Part shown: positions 23,314-35,321 of the stretch, piece after piece | Layout of the letters: every line of letters starts with the position of its first letter | Position numbering within the stretch: position 1 is the stretch's first letter | Made by a program: the position numbers and the translations under genes | Assembly (NCBI RefSeq): GCF_030272615.1 | Contig: NC_081410.1 | Coordinates: forward strand, 290,097,957 to 290,161,956 | Length of the DNA: 64,000 nucleotides | Direction: 5' to 3' | DNA from: Cryptomeria japonica | Taxonomy: Eukaryota; Streptophyta; Pinopsida; Cupressales; Cupressaceae | The notes under the pieces: model-generated | What the model was told of the DNA's origin: nothing | What the model saw: only the letters and a program-made list of their open reading frames with translations | The model's database searches: none

Positions 23314-26300
23314 CTATTCATTATTAAAATGCATGCCACTCCATGCACTATAATCTTCATTAGATGGCCAATTGAAATTCATTACTCCATCATCTTTTTT
23401 CCTATATGGAATATACTTAACAACTACTTGGTTTGCTTCTCTTTCAAAAGTTTCAAAAAATAGCCCTGTACCAATTATTTTATCCATACTATCCTCTAGC
23501 ATATCCATATTTATCCCATCACAAATCATTTCTACCTAGGAGTTGATGACTCTCTTTTCCTCCTTCCAAGAATGCAAAGGCTTAACTGCCCCTTCTCTAT
23601 CTTCAATATTTGCCAAAAGAGTTTATTCTAATTCACTAAAACTCTTCATCAATTTCCTTACGTTTCTTTCTATATTTTCTAGCAAAATTTGGACTTCCTT
23701 CATTGATTTCACCAACAAATATGTTGATTGGTGTGCATGTGGTCTCTCAGTATGAAATTTAGAGGCCATAGACATCATTCTAATCTCATTTCCCCTTTGT
23801 AACCACTTTTTAAACAGGAGAATTGCCACTTCTTTATCATCATTAAACTTTTTAAGAGCATCAAAAACTAAAGAACATAAGGCATGGATATTGTTTAACT
23901 TGCTTTCAATTTTATCATTCAAATGAATTAGCACAAAGCTAACTATATCCTTTTGCTCCTTTGCTGATTATTTTTCTGATTCTTTCAATCTATTTTCTAA
24001 TTCAACAATATTCTCCAAAAGCTGAGACTCATTTAGTTTAGTTGATCTTGTAGTATCAGGTTCATCATCATCATATGGGACCAATACCATGCTAGGGATA
24101 TTAGTTCTTGTATTTAATTAAGTTATTTCTCCTCTTTAGACCATAGGTGGCAAATTGGATGTTTATGGCTTCAATGTTCCTACAAGTGTAGGGTAGGAAA
24201 ATTTTATTTGTCCTTGCTTAAGGAGTTTTCACTCTCATTTGCAACTCCACACATATTTTTTGAGATGTATTATAATCATTAAAAAGCTTGTCAAATTTCT
24301 TCATCAGCTGAGCCATCTCTAAAGCTTCCCTTTTTGCACTCTCATCTGCCAGCTTAGCAACATCAACATTCAATTTTGTGGCCTCTACACTTGATGTGTA
24401 GGCTACTCTATTTATAATTAATCTTATCCTCAAGTTGGGGCTTAAATCACTGATGTTAGGCTTCCTAGGTCCTTCATCTAATGCCCATATGGCCAAGGTT
24501 GCATAATCATTTGCAAAGTCTGACCCTCTTAATGCTAACCCTACTCCTTCTTCCTTTGATTTCTTGATTACGTCAAATGCCACTGCATCTGCTATATCCC
24601 ATTCTAGCAATATCAAGACTCCAGCTTGACTTATAATTTTCCTGCCCTCATCAATAGTGATTTCCTTGAACTCTTCCTTCATTTCATTTTTTACTCCCTC
24701 TTGGATTTCTTGGACTAATCTATCTGGTATTTGGTCCTTCCTCTTAGTAATCCTTCCTTTGTATTCATCAACCTTTGTTTTCTATACTAACTACAAAAAG
24801 GTTGGTCTTCTTACAAATGCCTCATCCTCAAGGAAATTATCACATACCTCCTTTCTTGCATCTTTGAAGGCTTTACCCTGGATATCCAAGGGAGTAAGAT
24901 CCAACTCCAAATTAGGAGGCAATACAGGAATACCAGTCTGCATTTCTGAACTTGTTGCAACAAACCTATCTTCCTCCACCTATTCCTCATCTTGTCTTAC
25001 TAGTGAGAAAGATAGAGCTGATGGAGAAGGGCTTCTATCAGAATCTTCAAGATCAATGATCCTGACTCCTTGAAGAGGCTTAGTTTGTATCTTGGGGAAA
25101 GGCTCTGAACTCATCATCTTCTTACCCTTTCTCCTTATCAATCTCCCACTATCATTGCTACTATCTTCTTCATCACTTACTTCTTCTAACTCTTTTGTGA
25201 AGAGATTCCTGAATAGGCCTCTCTGCTATCACACCACTTGCTCTCTGGGATATAGGAGATTGTGAGCTTAATTGTTGTTGGCCATGAACTTCTTCAAGTC
25301 TGGCTAGCTTCTCTCTTAAGACCTTCGTCAATTCATCAAAAAATCTCATAACAAATTCAATCTTGGCATGGAATGGGGAAACTTCCTTTAATGGATCATA
25401 TTTTGGATCCATCTTCTGAATAGCAGCCCATAATTTTCTAAAAATTATCTACTTCTCTTTTCTCCATTCCTGCATCATGGGGTCAAATTCATTCTTGATT
25501 AAGTCCTCAAGAAAATTATGCACATGGCGCAATAGAGATCATTTTATTCTCCTTCTAAAATTGTTGTAAAAACCCTCAAGATCACTGTTAGTAGCTATAC
25601 TTACCCCCAAATGATATGGAGAAATGAATTTATCAAAGTGCTCATGTCCCCCCTTTATAATCACAAAGTAAGGGATAATGGTGAAATTCAAGAAGAATGT
25701 CCCTTTTCCTTTTCTTTTTAAATATTTATCCTGAATACATCCAATTTGTAACATCACATTAGCAAAACCCATTCCAAGAGGAACATTGAAGGGCAATACA
25801 TGAGGTTGTCCAAAAAAGCCATAGATTCTGATTATAGTACTTATAGAGTACAGGATAAAATCCCCCCAATTATGTTCAATTTTGGCAAGAGGCACCCTTT
25901 CCTTCCATCTCACAAAATCATGCAATTCCTTAGGAATCATTGGTAGATTCATTGTCAACTTTTGTCTTAACCTAGAGGCAAAGTTGTTATCAAATCTTAT
26001 ATAGCTAGCCTCTTGTCTATCCCATGACATGTTTGTGCTCCAGAGCTGTATTGGAATCTCCTAATTATTTATTGTCCTTCTGAGTTTCATGGTACCATCA
26101 AAATAATTTGTATTCCTTGAAAGTAACATATGGATGAGTAAAGAATACCAGGAGAACTTAACCCCAACAAATTGATTCTTAATGTCTAATAACCCCTCAT
26201 GAATCTTTTCCTCAAGATAAGGGGCAAAGTCAAAAATTACTGTAAAATCCGGATGCTATATCTGCATAGCCATGTTCATAAAATCAGGCGACATTACTGT

Positions 26301-26830
26301 AATGGGACTAAAACCCAATATTTGGCATAGAGAAAAGCAAGTAGCCTAGAAATAAGGAGCAAAAGTGCCAATTGGAAATGGATCTTCTGAACTAGGGTTG
26401 ATATGGTATGTTTTACTTCCTGCTCTAGCTAAATGCATTGGAATGAAATTCTTTCTAATGAATTCCTTTATCTTGTAATACTCTGCCTTTTGTTCATTTA
26501 AATCTACTGGTGCTAGGCTAGGGGATGGTTCAGACAAGTCAAAAATCTCTTGAAATTCCTCCCTTTTGATGGTTAACAAACTCTCTCCATCATTTCCCCT
26601 GAATCCTTGAGTAAATCGACATCCATAAAAACAGTTGGTACTACGAACTTGCCCAAGTCATACTGCCAAGGACTAGATAATGGGGAATTTAATTTCCTTT
26701 TTCCATACCATAATTTGAAAATATCTAGCCCAATTGCCAGTATATTAGCATTTGTCAAGAGGAATGCTTCGTGATTTCACCCTTCCCCTAGGGTTTTTCG
26801 ATCCACAAACCTCTGCCCATATTGCTTATC
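23314..26830 (-). pseudogene. Family B long ORF of unknown function, minus-strand copy
   Basis: The sister of 8582-19139 and a better guide to the ORF because it is uninterrupted. Readable pieces lie at 26758-26573, 26579-26346, 26030-25539, 25412-25173, 24979-24791, 24682-24218, 23934-23623 and 23529-23314. It retains the residues lost in the plus copy (MMQEW, AIQKMDPKY, DRQEAS) and has its own stops instead (FLxLVxK, where Q and W are each replaced by TAG). Total coding potential is roughly 1,100 codons. The N-terminal half is compact and aromatic-rich; the C-terminal half is Lys/Glu-rich with predicted coiled coils (TKVLREKLARLEEVHG, EFKEITIDEGRKIIS). No enzyme motif is visible and no family is recognised. 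Confidence 0.72.
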
Positions 26831-28221
26831 ATTTGTAGAAGGCTTTAATTGGTCCAAGAAATCATCATAAAGATTTCTTTTCATATAATCCACTTGCCCT
26901 AAATGTTTCCATGAGGGAGCAAATCTTCTACAACTAGGGATTTCTACTATATCTCCAAATTTGGGAAAGAAAACTAGGGCTATTACAAGATTTTTAAATT
27001 ACTAGAGCAATTCAAACAGATTTCACTATTTTCTGTCTAGTATCTTAACCCTAGAACAAATTGAATTTTATTCTTGCAACCTCACACACAATTTGTAATA
27101 TCAATTTTTTTCAAGAACATATGGAGAGCTTAGATAAACTTACCACTCTTGATTTTCCCTAGAGATGACAATTCTGTGTCGTAGAGAGTTGTTTCAGTCT
27201 CCTTTAGCAGTAATAAATTCTTTAGTATTTCTATGAAATTTTTGCAAATGAAAAACCTTTTAAGAGTCTTTTAATTATTGTCTAGGAGAGGATGCAAATT
27301 TCTTGTCCGCTATTAATATTCGCACAAGCGAAACAACGGTTCATAACTTTGTATTTAAAAAGTTTGAAAACTAGTTGTCAATCATCCTCCCAGTTGGCCA
27401 ATCCAACAATCATCTCTTTTCAACTCAACACTTGACCCTTCATTTGTATCAATGACCCCACAAATTCATGACAAATCAACAATACCTCATCTTTCTATCA
27501 AACTCTATCAACGGCCCCACTATAGGTCTTTCTGGCCAACTCGAGACATGTGGCATCATCCTGTGATGCCGTGGTCCACAACCACCTTGCAACTTCCATT
27601 ACAGGAATATGAGGGTCATCTGATCTATTCAAACTTTACTGCCTAGCATACTACACATTGAATCTTCTTGAACTTAAAAATCGAGCACCTTTTACCTCAG
27701 GATAAAACATCTCCATTCATTCTAAGCACGTACAAATTAATGGGACTATTAGTAGATTGACCTTTACCACCTACGAACTGGTATCACAATGCTTTTGATT
27801 GGTTACACTACTAACCCCATCGGTTTCCACCGATAACACATGGCATAATCTCATGATGCCGCAGTCATTAAAATCCTTGCATCTTTTATCACAAGTAGTG
27901 CTAACCATTGGCTCTATCCTGTCTTTAGCAAACAGTCAGAGAATTTAGGAATTTTCAGACTTAGGAAAATACAAGTGTGGGCACAAATATTTAAAAGGAA
28001 AATCGGTTATAGGGAATTTCATGCGGATGACTTAGGAATAGCATATTTCACGAACCAGTTAATCACCACTTAATACTTAGGAAATGAAAATGGCCCTGTG
28101 AACAAAAGTAGAACCCTCAGCTTTAAGTGATAAAAAAATAACAGCAATGTATATTATGGACCAAAAACTTACTTTCAAACCAAGATTTAATGAGGTCGAT
28201 CAAGTTCACATCATTTTGTTC
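26831..28221. other. Family B non-coding middle region (minus copy)
   Basis: It matches 7200-8580 of the other copy. It contains no ORF of note; the small plus-strand ORF at 27452-27646 is antisense chance. The shared TTTGTTCACAG|GG acceptor-like site (minus strand) lies near 28100. Confidence 0.5.
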
Positions 28222-28848
28222 TTATATTGATTCATAACTATGAGAGAAATTTGTTATGAGACCTGGAGGAGGAGGTACAACAATAGCATTCTCACTTTGA
28301 TGACTTCTACTACTACTTTGACCTCTTGCCTTCTCTGAATATTGAACTTGAGTGCATTCTTTCATTTGTGGTTGCATTTCTTCTTGTATAGGTGTATCAA
28401 ATAAAGAATTTAAAAATCCTAAATTATCTGATTTAGAACTTTTGGAAGATGATGCATGAATCTTAGGAATAGAGTTTAACTGTGACTTACTTTCATTCTT
28501 ATGCTTGGGCTTCTGTGATGAGGGAGCGGCACTTGTATCTACATTTCTTCTTGTTCCTTGTCCCTGCGGAAGTCCCTGAATCTCTTCCAATTTTTCTTCT
28601 GGCTACAACTTCATGTAACCTCTAGTGTTCTTTGCTTTACTCATAGTAGCAGAGTCCTTCAAAAATTTGTTAGAATTATTAAAAAATATACACACTGGCG
28701 TAAAAACTTCAGATTCGCCACCCAAATTACTTTGGGATATCAAATAATATGTTGCTTGATACTTCTTGAAAGAAATCTGTGAGCCTTGTTCATAAATTGG
28801 AATATCTTTCTCACAAAAATGTAGAACACCCTTTTCACAGGCAAACAT
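28222..28848 (-). pseudogene. Family B gag-like 5' ORF with one in-frame stop
   Basis: One frame runs from an ATG at 28848 (MFACEKGVLHFCEKD) to the stop after NFSHSYESI, interrupted once by TAG after NTRGYMKL; EEKLEEIQGLPQG follows in the same frame. Residues 1-80 look folded (LISQSNLGGESEVFTP); the remainder is Ser/Gln/Lys-rich and probably disordered. It lies directly downstream of the LTR and primer site, so a gag or ORF1-type protein is the natural inference, but no capsid or zinc-knuckle motif is seen. It may start upstream at a non-ATG position. Confidence 0.5.
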
Positions 28849-28958
28849 GAAACAAAATACAGAACTGCAGGCTCAACCATCAAATCACAGAGATATTATA
28901 AAAACTTCTATTATTTTTAAAAAAAGAACTCTTTAACTAGAGACTCTTTATCATTCAT

Positions 28959-28976
28959 TCCCCAATAGAGTCACCA
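28959..28976 (-). promoter_or_regulatory. Family B primer-binding site
   Basis: On the minus strand TGGTGACTCTATTGGGGA starts a few bases after the LTR end CCAACA. It has the TGG start expected for pairing to a tRNA CCA tail and resembles the TGGCGACTC-type sites of Tat/Ogre gypsy elements. It is not the iMet site used by the other elements here. Confidence 0.7.
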
Positions 28977-28981
28977 TTTTT

Positions 28982-29296
28982 TGTTGGTACCCAAAAATAG
29001 GATTACACTGACTCAAAGGCAAAGACCAAGTTGTTTTCTCTTGAAAATATCTATGGAAAGCCACTCCCAACTATTTAATATTCTTTAGACTTGGACCAAC
29101 AATGACAAGGATGCTAGATCCTTCTACGCTTTAGGCTCTGCAGAACTACGGAGGGTGATCCCCATGCTTATTTGTGATTTTACTCCACACTAAAAAATAA
29201 TGCATGAAACAAAGCAGATAATCTCATATAAAGACTCAACAATAAGGGAGAATGCTCAAGAATGGTAAATTCCTCAGTGATCCTCAACCCACTTAC
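28982..29296 (-). repeat. Family B 5' LTR, truncated (last 315 bp)
   Basis: It matches 22080-22395 and the reverse of 20065-20379, from CCAACA to about CTCAACCCACTTA. Beyond 29296 the match stops although both other LTRs continue, so roughly the first 770 bp are missing. Confidence 0.8.
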
Positions 29297-29424
29297 TGAA
29301 ATAGGGACTCTTCAAAGAACCCTCCCTCTTACTGATCATATCAAGAAAACTATTATCAAGGGGAAGGAAAGGATCAGAGATGACCTCTTCATATACTTAA
29401 TTTTCTTGCTCTGTTTCCAATCTA

Positions 29425-29870
29425 CACTAGTAAATTCGAGTCAAAATTTTGACGGCAAATCATCATCATTCCGATGCAATTTTGTCGCACTACCGACAAA
29501 AATAGCCATCAAAAACTTTTTGTCGAAAGTTCCGACTATCCTTGTGGTCGTCGCAATTCTGACATCAGCTCCAACCTTTCTGACGGCTACCATGGATGCT
29601 CATACCCAGAAAGAATACCATCATGATCTTGGGCTACTGTCAGAATTCCGACATCAAAGGGTAAAAATTCTGACAGAGGAGTGTCGTCGGATGCACAGCA
29701 TCCTCATTGGAACTCTCCTGGAGGCCATCGTAATTTTAACCCTTTTGTGTCAGAATTATGACGGCCTCTAGGAGAGTTCTGATGAGGATGTTGTGCATTT
29801 GACGACACTCCTCTATCAGAATTTTTACCCATTGATGTCAGAATTCCGACGGTAGTCTAATTTTTTAGAA
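29425..29870. mobile_element. Hairpin-forming element with 93-bp inverted arms (MITE/CACTA-end-like)
   Basis: The arms at 29634-29726 and 29763-29855 are reverse complements with about ten mismatches and a 36-bp loop. The motif GTCAGAATTCCGAC and relatives (TTTTGACGGC, TTGTCGCACTACCGAC) recur from 29436 onward, resembling subterminal repeats of CACTA elements. CACTAGTAAATTCGAG at 29425 could be a CACTA terminus, but no matching TAGTG end was found, so the boundaries are uncertain. The ORF at 29262-29771 crosses the left arm and is a by-product. Confidence 0.6.
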
Positions 29871-29895
29871 AAAATAAATTTATAGAAAAAGATTG

Positions 29896-30056
29896 ACATT
29901 GGTATCTCTCTTCTATCTCTCTTCTCTATCCCTCTCTACTATCTCTCTTCTCTATCCCTCTCTACTATCTCTCTTCATCCCTCTCTTCTTCTCTCCCTCT
30001 CTACTTCTCTTTCTCTACCCTCTCCAGGTCATTATCTCTTCCTCTCACCCTCTCTC
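29896..30056. repeat. CT-rich polypyrimidine tract with internal tandem units
   Basis: CTCTCTTCTCTATCCCTCTC-type units repeat with about 27-bp spacing at the left and decay to simple CT sequence. The plus strand is almost purely pyrimidine, a candidate for H-DNA. Confidence 0.9.
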
Positions 30057-33000
30057 ATCAAAAGAGAAATAAAAACTTGCATGGCCTTATAATTCATGAG
30101 TTGAAGTTTGAGTTTAACATTTTGGAGGTAATTTTCTTAGACTATTCAATGCCCATTCTAACTAAGGTCAATCAAAATTCAAGATAAACCTATGGTAAAG
30201 ATGAGGATCTCGAGTTCATTGGTAGAGGACTCCACTTTTGATGGGAGAAAACCCTAGTATTCAGTTTGGTAAGCTCTAGTCGAAGGTGCAGTATGACAGC
30301 CACGTAGAAGGAGAACCATGACATGTTGCAAAATTAGAAGGGAAATTCTAACAAAGAGTAGTTACGTGTCTGGAACATTCAAATAATTTCATGTCTAGGA
30401 TAGCCATCTTCTTTACTCTAGTCTAGGATTTCACATTTTTGAGAAAGCATGATTTGTATGGATGGTTTGTTTGTTTCAAATGAAGTATAGTCTAGCCTCC
30501 ACCAAAATAACAATGACAGTAAGGACTAGTAGAGTAGTCTGTTAGAAGGTTTAGACATTGATAATAGTGTCTAGGTTTTCCCCAATTCTTGAATAGAATT
30601 AATAGATAATCATAAGTATAGCAAGGAATAGATTACTTAGAGCTTTTAATGAAGAAGGGTTTTGAATTAAAAAGACAATGATAAGAGTTTTTTTACAGTT
30701 CAAAACACAAAGACAATCACAACAGAAAATTACAAGTTATAGGGTTACATTGAGTAGGTTTGATTGATTTGAAGAATATATTGTGTTTCTCTATCAATAA
30801 ATAAGAGGTCTCAAGAAGCTAAAGACAATGAAAACTAATTGATGGGCAACCTTTTGACTGTCAAGAAGTGATTAGCTCAGATGAAAGTAGTGATAAATGT
30901 CACTATCAACAAAAGAAAAACCAATAAATGATAAATTTGCAGTGAGATCATAGTGCCTAAATTAGTCTAAAAGCTTATAAGGATCAGAACCAAGCTATAT
31001 AAGCTTCAAGAACAATTTGAGAGCATCAAAGACATCTACCAGGCATTAGAAATTGTCAAATCAATGACACAGCAGCCTCATTACAGTCTTATGTTGTATT
31101 AAATAGCAAAAGCCAAGTCTAAGATAGTGTTAGAAGGTGTGTGAGAGTCTTCAACATGGATAGCTGATAGGTATAACACTGAGAGCAGAAATATATGGGA
31201 TTTGATGAATGACAGTGGCCATGATATGGAGATGACAGTGTCAAGTATCACTGTCAAAGCATGAATAGAGATCCTAATCTGAGTCTTTTCAAGAGAGAAC
31301 AATAAATATGAAGCACCAAGGTCTACAGTCAGATCAGAGACAACCATCTAGCAGCCCAAAAAAGAATCAAAAGGCTATGAAAGGTCAAAATCATAGTATT
31401 TCCATAGCCCATGAACTTCTAGAAGATGTGCAAGGGTAGTTCATAGTGCAAGGTCATAGGTATTTAGTGTCATAATTATTTTCTTCACCCCCAGATCTTC
31501 ATGAAAGATAAAAGGATGCCATGACACAAAGTGAAAAGTCTATAGCACTAATAAATAGGTTAGCACTATGTCATATGCATACAAGACATCGTGAAGTAGA
31601 TTTGATAGTAATAAAGTTGCAGCAGTCATCAACTCAAGCATAATGAAGGCATGGACACTGAGCATGCAAAAATATAATTGATAACAGTGGTGAAATGATT
31701 AATGTTGTATCACAATTTGATATCAAACTGTCTATGAAGATGGTTGTTGAAAGGTTTAGTGTTGGTTTTAAAGGTGAAAACATTGCATGAGGTCTGCCAC
31801 CATAAAGGAAATAAAAAGCTACAAATAAGACAGTGACCATTCAAAGATAAAGCTACAAAGAACTATCAAAGAAACCACAGTCCAATGAAGAATCAAGAGA
31901 CAATAGACCTAAGTGTAGTCTCAGATATTTGAAAATGTCATTATGGATAGTTAAGAAAAATAAATGCATTCATGATATTTGCACTCAACAAAAGAGAAGG
32001 GTTTGTATTCATCAAAGATTAGTTGAAACACTTGTGAGAGAGAGATCAATATCCATCAAGCCATAAATAAGATAATCACCATTACAAAGTGCGATGAGTC
32101 AAAAAGGCAATCAAGAATTATCAGTTCAAAGGATCAATAGGTGAATCTTCTCTTGTTGATAATCTCTAGTGATGGTGTATAGGATCCCTGTTCCAATCTC
32201 AATGTGCCAAAGCTTGATGAGAATTCATGGATTAGAAGTTACAAATGCCTTAAACAGTTTTCCATTGAGAGAAGCCATATAGTCAAATCAAGACTCAAAT
32301 CCACAATGGTAAGATACAAACAATGATGATAGTCAAGGAGTCATTCATTGTAGGGTTTTCATAAAATTTTAGAATATGGTATGAGCAGTCCAAAGAACTA
32401 TGACACTTCACTGAAAGGAGTAGCATATCAGTCCTTATTAGCATCAAATTATACAAATGACAACTAGGGATGAAGCTACAGGAGACAATCATTGTCTTAG
32501 TTTAAGACCCTAGAACAATATAGCCCCAATGGAGAAAGAAAAAATCAAAACATAGGAGAAGTCCTAGAATCCCACTAAAATCTTATTTGCAGTCGCAGAG
32601 TTGCAAGATCAAAAGCATATAATGGTAAAGATGACCTAGGGTTCTCTTTTTATTATTAAGACAATATTATGTGAATATGATAGTTTAGCAGTCCTCGAAT
32701 GCATGTGAGTAGTCCCAATGAAGAAACAATACCATCAGGGTATTAGAATAATTTTTGAAACCTGCAATCATGTTAGACAACTATTGAAAGTATAATTCAT
32801 AGAGCAACCATTTCAACTAGGTTTAGATAACATATATTCATAACTATTTCAATTTTATGTGAACTACACAATATCTATAATGCATAATTGGAGTTAAACC
32901 ACAATAGGGCTTGGATGAGAAACATGATAGGGCACCCAAAGTTGTCCACATGCTAAGCCCAAGAGTGGATATACCCTATCTCCTACCCTATCTCGTTGAA

Positions 33001-33599
33001 TTCATTCCTACACCAAGTGACTATGAACAAAAGCGTAGGTATTTAACAACAATGACATGGTCCATGGACTAGTGATCCTCCTCTTGATACTCCATCTACA
33101 AATGAGAACATCTCTTGTACATGTTGCTACTTCAGAATTAAAAGTTGCTTCTTCTAGAACTTTCCATGATTCTTTGCAATAGGATTATATGTCTTCTAGA
33201 TTCACCCCATTAGGACACATTCATATCAAGCATCTTTACTTTTTTGAAAAGTAGACCACATTTCAAATCTAGATGACACCATAATGACTTTGATTTCCTC
33301 TTGCAAGATATTCCTCCATCATTTATTGCTTTATCAAAGTTTAAATTTTCTTCTTCAAGGGCTCTCAATGATTCTTTATATAGGATTCTTCGTGTCTATG
33401 AGATCCACTTCATTGGGAGGCCTACTTAAACATTTCACATCTGTTTGTGGACTCTCACCTTTCAAACATTTCACATCTTATAATTGAGCTTCACTTTTTT
33501 TTGAGAATAGTTTAATATTCTCTACTTAACAGGGCCAACCACATGAAGGTGGAAGCTCATTTAGCCCCTCCCCCACCCCCCTTAACATCACTCTAAATT
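30057..33599. other. Long stretch without recognisable genes
   Basis: AT-rich with a purine-rich plus strand. All ORFs are under 85 codons and none shows a domain. It is probably old, degraded repeat. A CACTAAT at about 31548 was considered as a transposon end but has no partner. Confidence 0.4.
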
Positions 33600-33800
33600 C
33601 CCCGTTAACATCTAACATTCATTCATTATTTCATTGATTCTTTCATCCATTATTAAAATATAACATTCATTCATTATCACATAACGTTCATTAACACATA
33701 AAATTCATTAACTTTCATTAAAATGCAACATTCATCAATAATCATCAACACATATCATTCATGAACATTCATTAGCACATAATTACATTCATTACACATA
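33600..33800. repeat. AACATTCATT-type degenerate tandem array
   Basis: AACATTCATT, TTCATTAACA and ATCATTCATGAACATTC recur about every 15-25 bp. It lies just past the stop of the CACTA second gene, where subterminal repeats of a CACTA element would be expected, but this role is inferred. Confidence 0.6.
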
Positions 33801-33832
33801 AAATCAGTCATTATCAAATAAGGTAGATTACA

Positions 33833-35321
33833 ATCATTTCTTTCTTGAAGCTATGAAAAGACTAAGTGGAACATCGGTTTCTTCATCATTTCCCCCATCT
33901 ATGGATGTTATGCCCTCTTCTCATTCTCTTGATGTATGCCTAGTCCTATACAAAGGATGAGGATGCTGAACCAAAGGGGGTCCTCTACAATAACAAAGAA
34001 TTGGGTTAAATTCAAAACATTTTTTTATTATTGTTACAAGTATTTCATTAATTTAAAGAACACAACCGTTACACTCTTTACCTAATGGGGCCACATCATC
34101 TTCCACATCATTTTGTCTAGCCTCAACCTCGACATGCTGAGCACCCTCTAGATCCTCTGGAGTTGAAATACGAAACGTTACATGAATCAATACACCAATC
34201 GCAATTAAATTTGTTTAAAGGAATAACAGTGGTCCTCTTTACCTGATTGGGGAACATCACGTTCCTGATGTTGTCTACCTGGATCATGCTCCACTTGGTC
34301 ACCACTGACTACATGCTCTAAAATATTAACAATAAAGGTTACATTAATTGCTACACTAGTTTTCAATTTAAGATGTTTAATTGTATTAATAATTATAACA
34401 TAAAAAAAATTGAATAGCAAATGAATACCTCCACTACTAGGATGCACATTTGGACCTTCATGTACAGGTTCTGTTCCATGATTATCATGCTGCATTCCAA
34501 TGTCACACGCAGTGTTATCATTGCTTGCTTATTTAAAAAAAATATAGTCACTTTATGTTGAAACTTAACATCAAATAGATTATTGGCTAAGTATTCAATT
34601 TGAAATAATTTTCATTTAGCTTAGTTACCGTTGTGACAGATGCATCAAAATCTCATGTTTGCCCACTCAATTCTCGTAGCCATTCAGCCATGGCTATATA
34701 GCCTTGCTGGTAGTGAATTCTCTTGTCATCTTCTGTGGGTGCTCTATTGAATTCAGAGCCCTATATTTTTGCTTAGTATTGTGAATTTTGCTTGTATTAT
34801 TTGATCAAAAAAAAATTGTTTACAATTTATAAATATTTTGATGTGATACTTAATTTACTGATTCTTACAATTCATGCAGCAAGTTTCATATAACCACCAT
34901 AGCTGAGTTTGTGTTGCCCATGCTTTTCTTGTCTTGCCTTGGTTGCCTTTGATGTGTCACTCAATCTATGAAAAGTTTGAAATATGTTAGATTATATAAA
35001 TATAATGAATAATTAGTACATATTCACATTCTTAATAGTATCACATACCTTCTTTTGGTGTCTGGTGGTGTATTTCCTTTTTTCCTTTCAATTCTCTCCT
35101 TTGCATCCAAAATCAGGTCCTTCCACTCCCTCTCTGGAATCATGGGGGGACGCTCATACTTTATGTTCTTCTCTAAATGTGTCCTGTATTGGTCCCTCAC
35201 ATACTTTAGATATGTGCCAGCTTTTTCCAAGAGCTTAGTCTTGTCGAATGTGTCATTTCCAAACAACCCTACCATATGGTTTGTGAGTTCATCTTTTAAC
35301 TTTTTTTCTTGGTCATTCCAC
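33833..35321 (-). pseudogene. CACTA second gene, 3' exons: Transposase_24 (Ptta/TNPA-like) domain
   Basis: The exon 35321-35049 encodes RWNDQEKKLKDEL, then KYVRDQYRTHLEKN, YERPPMIPEREWKDLI and a basic end; it is bounded by AG before GTGGAATG and a GTATGTG donor. The next exon (from 34965) reads RLSDTSKATKARQEKHGQHK, then YGGYMKLAA. This order (RPPxxPExxW, then SxxxxxxR...H..G) is the signature of Transposase_24, the DNA-binding companion of plant CACTA transposases. Further acidic exons with good donors follow near 34500-34435, 34320-34247 and 34150-34085. The frame finally ends at TGA 33833-33835 after IASRKK. A TGA in KLAA*I suggests a CGA to TGA change, so this copy is probably defective. 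It should bind subterminal repeats and help the TNP2 protein. Confidence 0.72.

Larger units (their letters stand above)
22080..29296 (-). mobile_element. Family B copy in opposite orientation (5'-truncated, no pol)
   Basis: Read on the minus strand, it has a truncated 5' LTR (29296-28982), a primer site, a gag-like ORF, the splice-acceptor spacer, the long unknown ORF and a 3' LTR ending at 22080. The part from about 28190 down aligns with 7200-20379 in reverse, which gives a large inverted pair around the 1.7-kb spacer at 20380-22079. There is no pol, either deleted or never present. The 5' LTR is cut at 29296, where unrelated sequence starts. Confidence 0.8.

Noticed and set aside
29425-29440. 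CACTAGTAAATTCGAG as the end of the CACTA transposon at 33833-42251
   Set aside because: No inverted partner was found to the right of TNP2; kept only as a possible terminus of the hairpin element.
29262-29771. 169-aa plus-strand ORF
   Set aside because: It runs across the left hairpin arm and loop; low-information composition and no domain.
31540-31560. CACTAAT at 31548 and ATTAGTG at about 44690 as terminal repeats of the CACTA element
   Set aside because: The match stops after seven bases and the flanking trinucleotides differ, so there is no target duplication.
33600-33800. CRISPR-like array from repeated ATTCATTAACA words
   Set aside because: Units are irregular and degenerate without unique spacers, and this is a plant nuclear sequence.
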